Assembly (NCBI RefSeq): GCF_900167115.1 | Contig: NZ_FUXZ01000013.1 | Span: 25,892-89,891 of the forward strand | Source of the DNA: Eubacterium uniforme | GTDB taxonomy: Bacteria; Bacillota; Clostridia; Lachnospirales; Lachnospiraceae | Reading direction: 5' to 3' | Length of the DNA stretch: 64,000 nucleotides | Shown here: one piece after another, positions 15,460 through 24,877 of the stretch | Layout of the letters: each line of letters begins with the position of its first letter | How positions within the stretch are numbered: position 1 is the stretch's first letter | The notes under the pieces: generated by a model | The model's database searches: none | The model's input: only the letters and a program-made list of their open reading frames with translations | What the model was told of the DNA's origin: nothing | Translations under genes and position numbers: made by a program

Positions 15460-16743
15460 TTACCCCAAACTCTCCAAATCCTCATAAAAGTTCGGATATG
15501 AAATTTTTACAACATCACTATCTGGGATATCTGTTTCGCCATCGGCATTAAGGCCACATATAGCGAATGACATTGCGATACGGTGATCTAGAGCACTATC
15601 GATTTTACAACCTATTAGTTTATTAGGTGTTTCGACATTTTCATTTATAATCATGCCATCATCGGTAGCTTTAATATCACATCCCATTGCTTTTAAGTGT
15701 GAAACCATGATGTCGATACGATTTGATTCTTTTACTTTAAGTTCAGCTGCATCTTTTATAATTGTTTTTCCTTTTGCGTATGCAGCTATAACAGCTATTA
15801 CTGGGATTTCATCTATTAAAGTTGGAATTATATCACCACCGATAGTACAACCGTGAAGTTCACTTGTTTTAACAGTAATATCAGCTGTCTTTTCGCCAGT
15901 ATTATTTACATTTGCTAGAGTGATATTTCCACCCATCATTTCAATTACTTTTATGATGCCATCTCTTGTTGGGTTTATACCAACATTCTTAACTGTGATT
16001 TCTGAATTTGGTGTTATAAGTCCTAATACTAAAAAGTATGCAGCGGATGATATATCACCAGGAACGTTAATATCTATTCCATTAAAATCTGAAGCTGTTT
16101 TAACTGTAGCAGTAGTACCTTCTGATTTACAATCTATACCAAATTGGTTAAACATTATTTCACTATGGTTTCTACTAAGACTAGGTTCAGTAACTGAAGT
16201 TTCACCATCAGCGTATAATCCTGCAAGTAATATTGATGATTTAATCTGAGCTGAAGCAACAGGTGAATCATAATGAATTCCTTTTAATTTTTTACCATTT
16301 ATAATAAGTGGAACACATCCATTATCTTTTTCACTTTTAATGTCAGCACCCATTTGCGACAGAGGAGTGATAATTCTTTTCATAGGTCTCTTTCTAAGAG
16401 AATCATCTCCATCAAGTCTACAAGAAAAGTTCTGCGCTGCAAGTATACCACTAATAAGTCTTGTAGTTGTTCCGCTATTTCCAACATCAAGTGTTTCACT
16501 AGGCTCTTTAAGACCATGAAGTCCAACACCTTGTATTGTAACTTTATCATCCTTAACGTCAATATCAACGCCCATTTTTCTAAAACAGTCTATAGTTGAT
16601 AAACAATCAGCACCCATTAGAAAGTTTGTTATTGTAGTAGTACCATTAGCTAAACTTCCAAGCATTATTGCTCTATGTGAAATTGATTTGTCGCCTGGTA
16701 CTGTAATAGTACCAGTAAGATTAGTTTTTCTTTTAAAAATCAT
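15460..16743 (-). CDS. aroA: 3-phosphoshikimate 1-carboxyvinyltransferase (EPSP synthase)
   Basis: A 427-residue EPSP synthase, the sixth shikimate-pathway step joining shikimate-3-phosphate and PEP. It shows PGDKSISHRAIML near the N-terminus, GNSGTTTRLISG in place of the GNAGTAMR of class I enzymes (a class II-type signature, typically glyphosate-tolerant), the SRNHSE substrate loop, and DHRIAM near the end. I use the start 39 bases inside the longest frame (MIFKRKTNL), preceded by GAAAGG. It follows tyrA on the same strand, separated by a palindromic repeat, so the two form an aromatic amino-acid unit. Confidence 0.93.
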   Translation of the reverse strand: MIFKRKTNLTGTITVPGDKSISHRAIMLGSLANGTTTITNFLMGADCLSTIDCFRKMGVDIDVKDDKVTIQGVGLHGLKEPSETLDVGNSGTTTRLISGILAAQNFSCRLDGDDSLRKRPMKRIITPLSQMGADIKSEKDNGCVPLIINGKKLKGIHYDSPVASAQIKSSILLAGLYADGETSVTEPSLSRNHSEIMFNQFGIDCKSEGTTATVKTASDFNGIDINVPGDISSAAYFLVLGLITPNSEITVKNVGINPTRDGIIKVIEMMGGNITLANVNNTGEKTADITVKTSELHGCTIGGDIIPTLIDEIPVIAVIAAYAKGKTIIKDAAELKVKESNRIDIMVSHLKAMGCDIKATDDGMIINENVETPNKLIGCKIDSALDHRIAMSFAICGLNADGETDIPDSDVVKISYPNFYEDLESLG

Positions 16744-16783
16744 AATAAAACCTTTCGTAAAATTTTGATGAATTTTCCTCACT

Positions 16784-16887
16784 GGTTAAATCGTTGTAAA
16801 GGATACAACGATTTAATCCCTACGGGACACAAAGTCCTTCGGACTTTGCACAGTTACGCTCGGAAAAATTTTGATAATTTTTCCTCA
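16784..16887 (-). repeat. Family A modular palindromic repeat, copy 1
   Basis: On the minus strand this reads a variable A/T hairpin, the core GAGCGTA...CAAAGTCC-GAA-GGACTTTG-TGTCCCG, then the hairpin TTAAATCGTTGTA / TACAACGATTTAA. It fills the gap between tyrA and aroA. The sequence flanking it, AATTTTGAT...TTCCTCACT, occurs on both sides (16762-16784 and 16867-16889), so the end module is duplicated. Confidence 0.8.
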
Positions 16888-17985
16888 CTACTTCCTCTTA
16901 ATAACTGTAATTCCGCCTGTTTGTAGGACTGATACTGCGTGATCTCTATCTGAATCATCATAAAGTTCAAGTAAAAGTACGCCTTCTTCAAACATACGAT
17001 TATGTATAATACCAATATTTTTAATTGAAATGTCATTCTTAGCAAGAAGCGTAGCGATTCTAGCAATAACGCCGGCTTCATCTTCAACATCGCAGTATAT
17101 CATGGATGGTTTAAAGATAGCGCCACCCTTATCAGGGAATGAATCTCTATACTCACGGCTAGATGCAAACATTTCATTAATCGCCTGACCGTTTTTGGTA
17201 TCAACATACTCTTTAGCTTTTTGCATTTCTTTTATAAATTTATCAAGCATAATTGAAATGCTCTTTGAATTACTTGTACAAATCTGCTCCCACATCTCAG
17301 GGGATGAAGAAGCAATTCTTGTAATATCCTTAAAACCGCCAGCGGCGATAGTTTTCATCGTACCTTCTTCGTTATCTGAATTCTTAACAACATTAACAAG
17401 TGAAGAAGCAATCAAATGTGGCATATGACTAATTGCAGCCACAACCATGTCGTGTTCATTATGATCAAGTACAATTGGAATAGCCCCAATCTCCGCAGCA
17501 AATGCTTTATATTCCTCAACCTTATCCATAGGAGATAAAGGAGAAGTACTAATTACATAGTATGCATTTTCAAAAAGATGATTATTTGAATTTTCATAAC
17601 CAGTTTTTTCTGAGCCTGCCATAGGATGTCCACCTATGAAATTACGTTCAAGTCCAACCTTTTCAATGGCTTCATGAATTGGAGTTTTAACACTTCCAAC
17701 ATCTGTAATAATCGCATCTTTCTTTATAATGTTTTTTAATGTTTCAAGATATGTATTATTCTGTTCAACAGGAGTACATAAGAATATGTAATCACATTCA
17801 GAAAATTTTTCGTCTATATCATCTGCAATTTCATCAACCATACCTTCAGAGTATGCAAGCTCAAGTCTTGATTTAGTTCTGTTGTAGGCGATGATCTTTA
17901 CATCTGGATTTACTCTTTTTACTGATTTGGCAATTGAACCCCCTATTAGTCCAAGGCCAATAAAACCTAGTGTTAAATCTTTCAT
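16888..17985 (-). CDS. tyrA: Prephenate dehydrogenase with ACT domain
   Basis: A 365-residue TyrA that converts prephenate to 4-hydroxyphenylpyruvate for tyrosine synthesis. The N-terminal Rossmann fold has GFIGLGLIGGSIAKS (8-22). The catalytic region includes GGHPMAGSEKTGY (around 118-130) and HNEHD. A C-terminal ACT domain (about 300-365, beginning VEDEAGVIARIATLL) should mediate tyrosine feedback. The ribosome site is AAAGAGGAA upstream of the ATG. It is first in the tyrA-aroA minus-strand pair and divergent from the EF-G-like gene. Confidence 0.93.
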   Translation of the reverse strand: MKDLTLGFIGLGLIGGSIAKSVKRVNPDVKIIAYNRTKSRLELAYSEGMVDEIADDIDEKFSECDYIFLCTPVEQNNTYLETLKNIIKKDAIITDVGSVKTPIHEAIEKVGLERNFIGGHPMAGSEKTGYENSNNHLFENAYYVISTSPLSPMDKVEEYKAFAAEIGAIPIVLDHNEHDMVVAAISHMPHLIASSLVNVVKNSDNEEGTMKTIAAGGFKDITRIASSSPEMWEQICTSNSKSISIMLDKFIKEMQKAKEYVDTKNGQAINEMFASSREYRDSFPDKGGAIFKPSMIYCDVEDEAGVIARIATLLAKNDISIKNIGIIHNRMFEEGVLLLELYDDSDRDHAVSVLQTGGITVIKRK

Positions 17986-18370
17986 ATTTTTTCCTCTTTA
18001 TCATAAAATAATTTAGCGGTTTAAATCACCATAGTATTATATAATATAAGCTCTAAAAAAACAACAAAGAATAATAAATAAATGCTTAAAAATGAAAATA
18101 TAAGAGGAATAAATACATTTGGAAACTAAAATTCTGATTTTGTTATAAAAATCTTCTAATTTTTTAAGCAAATGCAACAAACATACTTGTATTTTGTTTA
18201 AAAAATTGGTAATATTTAATAAAGCCGAAGGAAAATCATAAAGATTTTCCTGAGCGTATATGTGCAAAGTCCGAAGGACTTTGTGTCCCGAAGGAAAATT
18301 ATAAAAAAGGTATTTAGATTTTAGGAGGTAAATCGTCATGATTTAAATATATAGTATGGAGGTAAAAACT
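17986..18370. other. Divergent intergenic region between tyrA and the EF-G-like gene
   Basis: This 385-base stretch has no supportable gene. It is very AT-rich, must hold the promoters for both directions, and contains repeat family A copy 2 near its right end. A short ATG frame (18338) directly before the EF-G-like gene, with its own AGGAGGT, ends after two codons (ATG ATT TAA). Confidence 0.6.
18224..18310 (+). repeat. Family A modular palindromic repeat, copy 2
   Basis: A variable hairpin GGAAAATC-ATAAA-GATTTTCC, then the conserved core GAGCGTATATGTG, CAAAGTCC-GAA-GGACTTTG and TGTCCCG, then CGAAGGAAAATTATAAA. This last piece repeats the first half of the left hairpin. The TTAAATCG third hairpin of other copies is absent. 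Confidence 0.75.
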
Positions 18371-20458
18371 ATGAATGTTTACAAGACAGAAGACATTAGG
18401 AACGTAGTACTTATGGGCCATGGGGGGGCCGGAAAGACAACAGTAGTTGAAGCATTAGCTTTTTGTACTGGTGCCATAAGCAGAATGGGAAGTGTAGATG
18501 ACGGAAGTACCATTAGTGATTATGACAAGGAAGAGATTAAGAGAAAGTTTTCAATTAATTCTTCAGTAGTACCAATCGAATGGGAAGGTATTAAGATTAA
18601 TCTTCTCGATGCACCTGGTTACTTCGATTTTGTTGGACAGATGGAAGAAGCCATGAGTGTAGCGGATGCAGCGATTATTGTTGTCAATGGTAAAGCAGGT
18701 GTTGAAGTTGGAACAAAGAAAGCTTGGGATATATGTGAACGTAGAAAGATTCCTAGATTGTTCTTTGTTACAGGAATGGATGATCCTAATGCAGATTATT
18801 TAAAGATTTGTGAGGAACTTAAGAGTTTGTACGGAAAGAAAGTTGCTCCTTTCCATCTTCCATTTTGGGAGAATGATAAATTATCAGGATTTGTTAATGT
18901 CGTAAAGATGGGCGGTAGAAGATTCCTTGAAAAGGGATTATATGAAGATTGCGACATTCCATCAGATGTAAGAGGTGATCTTGATCAGGCAAGAGATATG
19001 ATTTTAGAAGCTGTTGCTGAATCTGATGAGGAACTTATGGAGAAATATTTTGCTGGAGAAGAATTCACACAGGAAGAGATTTCAAAAGCACTTAGAACTA
19101 GTGTTATAGAGTGTGATATTGTTCCAGTTCAAATTGGTTCGGGTGTTGATGCACATGGTATGAACATGTTGCTTCAGTCTATTGAAAAATATTTCCCATC
19201 ACCTGAGAAGGCAGAAGTATTTAAAAAGGGTACTAATACAGCAACAGGTGAGGAGATAGAAGCTGATAAGGATATTAATAAGGATGTATCAGCGTACGTA
19301 TTTAAAACCATAATGGATCCGTTTATTGGTAAATATTCATTAGTTAAGGTTTGTACAGGTATCTTAAAAGAAGGTACAACAGTTTATAATCCAACGAAAG
19401 ATGTTGAAGAAAAACTTAGTAAGTTATATGTGATTAGTGGTAAGAAGGTTACAGAAGTATCTGAACTTTATGCAGGTGATATTGGTGCTATTGGAAAACT
19501 TAATTCCACTAGAACAGGTGATACACTTGCTACAAAGAAAACACCAATTGCATATCATCCAACAACTATGTCAAAGCCATATACATATAAGGCTTACAGA
19601 GCTGTTAATAAGGGTGAAGAAGATAAAATCTCACAGGCACTTACTAAGTGTTGTATAGAAGATTTAACACTTAAAGTTGTTAATGATGAAGAGAATCGCC
19701 AGAGTTTAATTTATGGTATTGGTGATCAACAATTAGATATTTTAGTAAGCAAACTTGAGGAAAAATTCAAGGTTAAGATAGAACTTGATAAACCAAAGAT
19801 TGCATTTAGAGAAACGGTTAAAAAGAAAGCAGCCGATGTTCAGGGAAGACATAAAAAGCAGTCAGGCGGAGCAGGTCAGTTCGGTGAAATCGTAATTGAC
19901 TTCGAGCCATCAGGGGATTTAGAGAAACCATATGTTTTTGAAGAAGTTGTAGTAGGTGGTTCAGTACCTAAGAACTTCTTCCCAGCAATTGAGAAGGGAA
20001 TTGCTGAAAGTGTATTAAAGGGTCCTTTAGCTGGATACCCAGTAGTAGGTGTAAAGATTACACTTAAGGATGGTAAATATCATCCGGTTGATTCAAATGA
20101 AATGGCATTCAAGATGGCTTCAATTAAAGCATTTAAGGAAGCTATGATGCAGGCGGGTCCAATCTTACTTGAACCAATCGCATCAGTTAAGGTTACTGTT
20201 CCAGATTCATTTACTGGAGATGTAATGGGTGACTTTAACAAGAGAAGAGGAAGAGTACTTGGTATGAATCCAGATGATAATGGTAACACAGTTGTTGAAG
20301 CTGATGTTCCAATGTCAGAACTTTACGGATACTCAACAACTCTTCGTTCAATGACAGGTGGTATTGGTACATATGAGTATGAATTTGCTAGATATGAACA
20401 AGCACCTTCAGATGTACAGGCCAGAGAAGTTGAAAAGTATCAAAATAAAGACGAATAA
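18371..20458 (+). CDS. EF-G-like translational GTPase (EF-G paralogue)
   Basis: A 695-residue protein with the full EF-G domain order (G, II, III, IV, V; domain IV near SGGAGQFGEIVI, domain V near MSELYGYSTTLRSMTGG). G1 is GHGGAGKTT (16-24). Two motifs deviate: G3 reads DAPGYFDF, where EF-G has DTPGHVDF, so the catalytic His is Tyr; and G4 reads TGMDD instead of NKMD. This marks it as one of the divergent EF-G-like paralogues found in many Firmicutes, with an uncertain role and possibly slow or altered GTP use, rather than the main elongation factor. It is monocistronic: start ATG 18371 with GGAGGT 6 bases upstream, and a strong terminator after. Confidence 0.85.
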   Translation: MNVYKTEDIRNVVLMGHGGAGKTTVVEALAFCTGAISRMGSVDDGSTISDYDKEEIKRKFSINSSVVPIEWEGIKINLLDAPGYFDFVGQMEEAMSVADAAIIVVNGKAGVEVGTKKAWDICERRKIPRLFFVTGMDDPNADYLKICEELKSLYGKKVAPFHLPFWENDKLSGFVNVVKMGGRRFLEKGLYEDCDIPSDVRGDLDQARDMILEAVAESDEELMEKYFAGEEFTQEEISKALRTSVIECDIVPVQIGSGVDAHGMNMLLQSIEKYFPSPEKAEVFKKGTNTATGEEIEADKDINKDVSAYVFKTIMDPFIGKYSLVKVCTGILKEGTTVYNPTKDVEEKLSKLYVISGKKVTEVSELYAGDIGAIGKLNSTRTGDTLATKKTPIAYHPTTMSKPYTYKAYRAVNKGEEDKISQALTKCCIEDLTLKVVNDEENRQSLIYGIGDQQLDILVSKLEEKFKVKIELDKPKIAFRETVKKKAADVQGRHKKQSGGAGQFGEIVIDFEPSGDLEKPYVFEEVVVGGSVPKNFFPAIEKGIAESVLKGPLAGYPVVGVKITLKDGKYHPVDSNEMAFKMASIKAFKEAMMQAGPILLEPIASVKVTVPDSFTGDVMGDFNKRRGRVLGMNPDDNGNTVVEADVPMSELYGYSTTLRSMTGGIGTYEYEFARYEQAPSDVQAREVEKYQNKDE

Positions 20459-20481
20459 GAATATAACTGAGTTTGAAAAGA

Positions 20482-20525
20482 AACAAGCCTGGTATTACTT
20501 CGGTGATACTGGGCTTGTTCTTTTG
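20482..20525 (+). terminator. Intrinsic terminator with TTCG loop
   Basis: A 17-pair stem (20482-20498 with 20503-20519) is closed by a TTCG tetraloop and followed by CTTTT. It ends the EF-G-like transcript. Confidence 0.9.
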
Positions 20526-20543
20526 TATAAAGGGTTTTCAATG

Positions 20544-20572
20544 TTCACAAAGTATAATTTTTGTAGTATAAT
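20544..20572 (+). promoter_or_regulatory. Promoter of the L,D-transpeptidase gene
   Basis: TTCACA at 20544-20549 and TATAAT at 20567-20572 are 17 bases apart. They lie between the EF-G-like terminator and the transpeptidase start at 20622. Confidence 0.6.
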
Positions 20573-20621
20573 GTGCGTTGTAACTTTGAAATTTAAGAAG
20601 AGAGAATCTTGGAGTATTGTT

Positions 20622-22100
20622 ATGTTTGAAGATGAAGAGAAAAAATTAAATAATGATACAACAGAAAAAGAGAATAATGAAATTAGTGGTTCGGCGTTAA
20701 TGGATAGCTTGAATTCAAATGATAACAAAGAAGTTGACCCAAGTACAAGGGGTAGGCTTATGGTTGAGGAAGGCAGAAAGCGAAGAAGAAAAAGAAAGAA
20801 TCTCTTTGATTTTGGACTTAACCTTTTACAACTTGCCATAGTTGCAGTTTTTGTTATTGGCGTTCTTTCATTTGCTAAGAATAAGCTTGATGCTGAAAGA
20901 GATGTTACTTCAATTGATAAGAAGAATGAAGAAACTGTAACAGGTGAAGATGAAACGGAGACAGGTGCAGGAGCACAATCAGAAGAAAGTTTTAAATTCG
21001 AATTAGTTCTTAATATTAAAAAATATGCACTTATTGTAAATAAAAAGTATAAGGGTAAGGATCCTGAGGTTTTCAAAGTTATGAAGTGTAACATAGGTAA
21101 TGATGTTAAGAAGGGTGAATATAAGATAAAAGATAGGTATTCATGGACTCAGACAGGTGACCTTGAAAAGACTAAGGGTAGCACGGCGACTCATCCAGGT
21201 AAGGATAAGATTGGTTTTTCTACTTATTTTGGTGGGAAGAGTGATGCATATTGGTCACAGTATACTTGCAGATATGCAGAGAATCTTTGGATAGGTTCAG
21301 TTTATTACACAAATCCATATAAGTATTATATGGTAAAGGAATCCTACGATAAACTTGGTAAGTATGACTTGGATGGTGGATGTATTCAGCTTTGCGTACG
21401 AGATGCTAAGTGGATTTATAAGAATTGTCCGGATGGTACAAAGTTTACAGTTGAAAAGGGCAAGAAGTCTGATAAACTTTCCATGAAGTTTGAGGATATT
21501 CCTGAAAGATATAAGAAGTGTGGTTGGGACCCTACTGATAGTTCTAAACAAAATCCATATAACAAGGCGTCTAATGGTAATTTAGTTGTTAATGAAAATA
21601 AGATTATTGTAGAGCGTGGTTCTAAAATTGATTATTTAGCAAATGTTTTATTACTTTCGGATAAGGGTAAAGATATCACAAGGAAAGTTAAGTATGATGA
21701 AACTACTTCAGCAGCAGAGGATGAACATGTTGTTGAGTATTCTTACAAGAAGAAAGATGGAACTAAGCTTAAGGCTAAGATAAAATATAAGATTGTTGAT
21801 ACAACACCGCCTATAGTTAGATTTACAAGTGAAAAGAAAGATGACTATGTGGTTAAGACTAAAGAAAAGTACGAAGATAAATTAACTAATGATAAGTTAA
21901 AGAAGGAAATAGAAGATAAACTTAAGAAAGTTATTAATGCATCTGATCTTGGATCAAAAGAAGATAACAAAAAAATTGAGTTTAATTATCCAAAGAAAAT
22001 TAAGTTTGGAGATAACATAATTAGAATGTCAATTAAGGATTATTATGGCAATGAAACCTGCTTTAATGCAGTAATAAACATAGAATACGAGCCTAAATAA
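20622..22100 (+). CDS. Membrane-anchored L,D-transpeptidase (YkuD domain)
   Basis: A 492-residue type II membrane protein. It has a 65-residue acidic then Arg/Lys-rich cytoplasmic tail, one TM helix (about 69-90), and a linker. The YkuD domain (about 125-290) contains LDGGCIQLCVRDAKWIY, a variant of the HGC(I/V)R signature with the catalytic Cys retained. A C-terminal Ig-like region (VDTTPPIVRF, near 400) follows. It would form 3-3 peptidoglycan crosslinks or attach proteins outside the membrane. The start ATG 20622 follows GGAG and its own promoter; frames extending further upstream run into the terminator and the EF-G-like gene and are rejected. Confidence 0.85.
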   Translation: MFEDEEKKLNNDTTEKENNEISGSALMDSLNSNDNKEVDPSTRGRLMVEEGRKRRRKRKNLFDFGLNLLQLAIVAVFVIGVLSFAKNKLDAERDVTSIDKKNEETVTGEDETETGAGAQSEESFKFELVLNIKKYALIVNKKYKGKDPEVFKVMKCNIGNDVKKGEYKIKDRYSWTQTGDLEKTKGSTATHPGKDKIGFSTYFGGKSDAYWSQYTCRYAENLWIGSVYYTNPYKYYMVKESYDKLGKYDLDGGCIQLCVRDAKWIYKNCPDGTKFTVEKGKKSDKLSMKFEDIPERYKKCGWDPTDSSKQNPYNKASNGNLVVNENKIIVERGSKIDYLANVLLLSDKGKDITRKVKYDETTSAAEDEHVVEYSYKKKDGTKLKAKIKYKIVDTTPPIVRFTSEKKDDYVVKTKEKYEDKLTNDKLKKEIEDKLKKVINASDLGSKEDNKKIEFNYPKKIKFGDNIIRMSIKDYYGNETCFNAVINIEYEPK

Positions 22101-22178
22101 TATTTACACTTGATATTTGCTAATATTTGGTTAAAATATTATCTAGTGATAAAAATATTTTTACAGGAGGATAAAGTT

Positions 22179-24593
22179 ATGTCAGTACCTTATAATCATA
22201 AGGAAATTGAAAAAAAGTGGCGTCTTAATTGGGAAAAGAAACCAGTTAATGTGCAAGATGGAAGTAAGAAGGAATATTACTGTCTAGATATGTTCCCATA
22301 TCCATCAGGCAGCGGACTACATGTAGGTCACTGGAGAGGATATGTTATTAGTGATGTATGGAGCCGTTATAAGATGCTAAATGGCTATCATGTAATTCAC
22401 CCTATGGGATGGGATGCATTTGGTCTTCCTGCAGAAAATTACGCAATCAAGATGGGTGTACATCCTAGAGTTTCTACAGCTGAAAATGTAGCTAACATTA
22501 AAAGACAGATTAAGGAAATCTCAGCAGTTTATGACTGGGATTTAGAAGTTAATACAACTGATCCAAATTATTATAAGTGGACTCAGTGGATTTTCGTTAA
22601 GATGTTTAAGGAAGGTCTTGCTTATCAGAAGGAGATGCCTATTAACTGGTGTCCTTCATGTAAGACTGGTCTTGCTAACGAAGAAGTTGTTAACGGTAAG
22701 TGCGAAAGATGTGGCGCTGAAGTTACAAAGAAAAACTTAAATCAGTGGATGCTTAAGATTACTAAGTATGCAGATAGATTACTTAATGATTTAGATAAAT
22801 TAGATTGGCCTGAAAAGGTTAAGAAGATGCAGACTGACTGGATTGGTAAGTCATACGGTGCAGAGGTTGATTTTAAGTTAGAAAATAGTGATGAAAAGAT
22901 TACTGTTTATACAACAAGACCTGATACACTTTATGGTGCAACATTTATGGTACTTGCACCAGAGCATGAGATGGCTAAGAAACTTGCAACTGCTGAAACA
23001 GAGAAGGCAGTAGAAGAATATATTACAATGGCTGCTAATAAGTCATCAGTAGATAGACTTCAGGGTAAGGAAAAGACTGGTGTATTCACTGGTAGCTATG
23101 CTATTAACCCACTTAATGGAGCTAAGGTACCTATCTGGTTATCAGATTATGTACTTGCTGATTATGGTACAGGTGCTATTATGTGTGTACCTGCTCATGA
23201 TGACAGAGACTTTGAATTTGCTACAAAGTTCAATATTCCTATTATTCAGGTTATAGCTAAAGACGGTAAAGAAATTGAAAACATGACAGAAGCTTATACA
23301 GATGCTGTTGGAACAATGATTAATTCAGGAGACTGGAATGGTATGGAATCAGCCGTACTTAAGAAGGAAGCTCCACATATCATTGAAGAAAAGGGATTTG
23401 GTAAGGCAACTGTTAATTATAAACTTCGTGACTGGGTATTCTCAAGACAGAGATATTGGGGTGAACCAATTCCTATTATTCACTGTCCTGATTGTGGCGC
23501 AGTTCCAGTACCAGAGGAAGAACTTCCATTATTACTTCCTGAGGTAGATAGTTATCAGCCTACAGGTACAGGTGAATCACCACTTGCAGATATCGAAGAA
23601 TGGGTTAATACAACATGTCCATGTTGTGGTAAGCCAGCTAAGAGAGAAACAAATACAATGCCACAGTGGGCTGGTTCATCATGGTATTTCTTAAGATATG
23701 TTGATAATAAGAATGATAAAGAATTAGTTAATAAACAGAAAGCTCATGATTTATTACCAGTTGATATGTATATCGGTGGTGTAGAGCATGCAGTTCTTCA
23801 CTTACTTTACTCAAGATTCTATACTAAGTTCTTATATGATATTGGTGTAGTTGATTTTGAGGAACCATTTGCTAAGTTATTCAACCAGGGTATGATTACT
23901 GGTAAGAACGGTATCAAGATGAGTAAGTCAAAGGGTAATGTAGTTTCACCTGATGATCTTGTTCGTGATTATGGTTGTGATTCACTTAGAATTTATGAAC
24001 TCTTTGTAGGACCACCTGAACTTGATTCAGAATGGGATGAAAGAGGTATTGATGGTGTTTACAGATTCATCAATAGATTCTGGCATCTTGTTGAAGATAA
24101 CAAGGATTGTGGTATTGCTGCTACAAAGGAAATGGAAAAGACAAGACATAAACTTGTTTATGATATTACAACAAGACTTGAAGGATTCAGTCTTAACACT
24201 GTAGTTAGTGGATTTATGGAATATAACAACAAACTTCTTGAAATTGCTAAGAAGGAAGGCGGTATTGATAAGGAAACATTAGAAACAATGACAATTCTTA
24301 TCGCACCATTTGCTCCACATATTGCAGAAGAACTTTGGGAAAGACTTGGTCATGAAAATTCAGTATTTGACAATAAGTGGCCAGAGTATGATAAAGCTAA
24401 GATGGTAGATGATGAGGTTAAGGTTGCTGTTCAGATTAATGGTAAGACAAAGACTGTTATTGAAGTTGCAGCAGATATCTCAAAAGACGATGTTATCGCA
24501 AAAGCTAAGGAAGCACTTGGCGATAAATTATCAGGTAACATCATCAAAGAAATTTACGTACCAAAGAAGATTGTTAATTTGGTAGTGAAGTAA
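22179..24593 (+). CDS. leuS: Leucyl-tRNA synthetase
   Basis: An 804-residue class I LeuRS charging tRNA-Leu. Signatures in order: HVGH (HIGH) in FPYPSGSGLHVGHWRGY (residues about 40-56), a zinc module CPSC...CERC, the CP1 editing domain with TTRPDTLYG and the CVPAHDDRD threonine-rich region, a second zinc knuckle CPCC, and KMSKSKGN. The start ATG has AGGAGG 8 bases upstream. No T-box fits in the 78-base leader. Its last codons and stop already lie in the left arm of repeat family A copy 3. Confidence 0.97.
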   Translation: MSVPYNHKEIEKKWRLNWEKKPVNVQDGSKKEYYCLDMFPYPSGSGLHVGHWRGYVISDVWSRYKMLNGYHVIHPMGWDAFGLPAENYAIKMGVHPRVSTAENVANIKRQIKEISAVYDWDLEVNTTDPNYYKWTQWIFVKMFKEGLAYQKEMPINWCPSCKTGLANEEVVNGKCERCGAEVTKKNLNQWMLKITKYADRLLNDLDKLDWPEKVKKMQTDWIGKSYGAEVDFKLENSDEKITVYTTRPDTLYGATFMVLAPEHEMAKKLATAETEKAVEEYITMAANKSSVDRLQGKEKTGVFTGSYAINPLNGAKVPIWLSDYVLADYGTGAIMCVPAHDDRDFEFATKFNIPIIQVIAKDGKEIENMTEAYTDAVGTMINSGDWNGMESAVLKKEAPHIIEEKGFGKATVNYKLRDWVFSRQRYWGEPIPIIHCPDCGAVPVPEEELPLLLPEVDSYQPTGTGESPLADIEEWVNTTCPCCGKPAKRETNTMPQWAGSSWYFLRYVDNKNDKELVNKQKAHDLLPVDMYIGGVEHAVLHLLYSRFYTKFLYDIGVVDFEEPFAKLFNQGMITGKNGIKMSKSKGNVVSPDDLVRDYGCDSLRIYELFVGPPELDSEWDERGIDGVYRFINRFWHLVEDNKDCGIAATKEMEKTRHKLVYDITTRLEGFSLNTVVSGFMEYNNKLLEIAKKEGGIDKETLETMTILIAPFAPHIAEELWERLGHENSVFDNKWPEYDKAKMVDDEVKVAVQINGKTKTVIEVAADISKDDVIAKAKEALGDKLSGNIIKEIYVPKKIVNLVVK

Positions 24594-24689
24594 ATTCATT
24601 AAGAATTTACTGAACGTACTTGTGCAAAGTCCAAAGGACTTTGTGTCCCGAAGGGATTAAATCGTTGTATCCTTTACAACGATTTAACG
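24590..24689 (+). repeat. Family A modular palindromic repeat, copy 3
   Basis: The left hairpin GTAAATTC-ATTAA-GAATTTAC begins in the leuS stop codon, followed by the conserved core with CAAAGTCC-AAA-GGACTTTG and the TTAAATCGTTGTA / TACAACGATTTAA hairpin. It is directly followed by copy 4. Confidence 0.85.
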
Positions 24690-24690
24690 G

Positions 24691-24795
24691 ATGAAGTAAA
24701 TTCATTAAGAATTTACTGAGCGTACTTGTGCAAAGTCCAAAGGACTTTGTGTCCCGTAAGGGATTAAAATTCGGCCAACCGATGCCGAATTTTAA
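24691..24795 (+). repeat. Family A modular palindromic repeat, copy 4
   Basis: The left arm and core are the same as in copy 3, but the right hairpin is a different sequence with the same form: TTAAAATTCGG / CCGAATTTTAA. This shows that pairing, not sequence, is preserved in the outer module. Confidence 0.85.
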
Positions 24796-24820
24796 CCAGT
24801 GAAATAGGTTTTTTAGGTAT

Positions 24821-24858
24821 AGTCTGCAACGTATGTTGCAGACTAGCCTTTATTTTTT
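24821..24858 (+). terminator. Intrinsic terminator upstream of the P-type ATPase gene
   Basis: AGTCTGCAAC-GTAT-GTTGCAGACT is a perfect 10-pair hairpin followed by AGCC and TTTATTTTTT. It ends only 20 bases before the P-type ATPase ATG, so it either ends leuS read-through or works as an attenuator for the ATPase. Confidence 0.8.
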
Positions 24859-24877
24859 GATGGGGTTAGAGAAGGAT

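Noticed and set aside
18037..18339. Minus-strand 100-residue frame between tyrA and the EF-G-like gene
   Set aside because: It consists mainly of translated family A repeat and AT-rich spacer, with no ribosome site.
20358..20621. Extended N-terminus of the L,D-transpeptidase beginning inside the EF-G-like gene
   Set aside because: The extension crosses a strong terminator and a promoter; ATG 20622 has a ribosome site and gives a normal cytoplasmic tail and TM helix.
22101..22178. T-box leader for leuS
   Set aside because: Only 78 bases are available and no T-box sequence or specifier loop is present.
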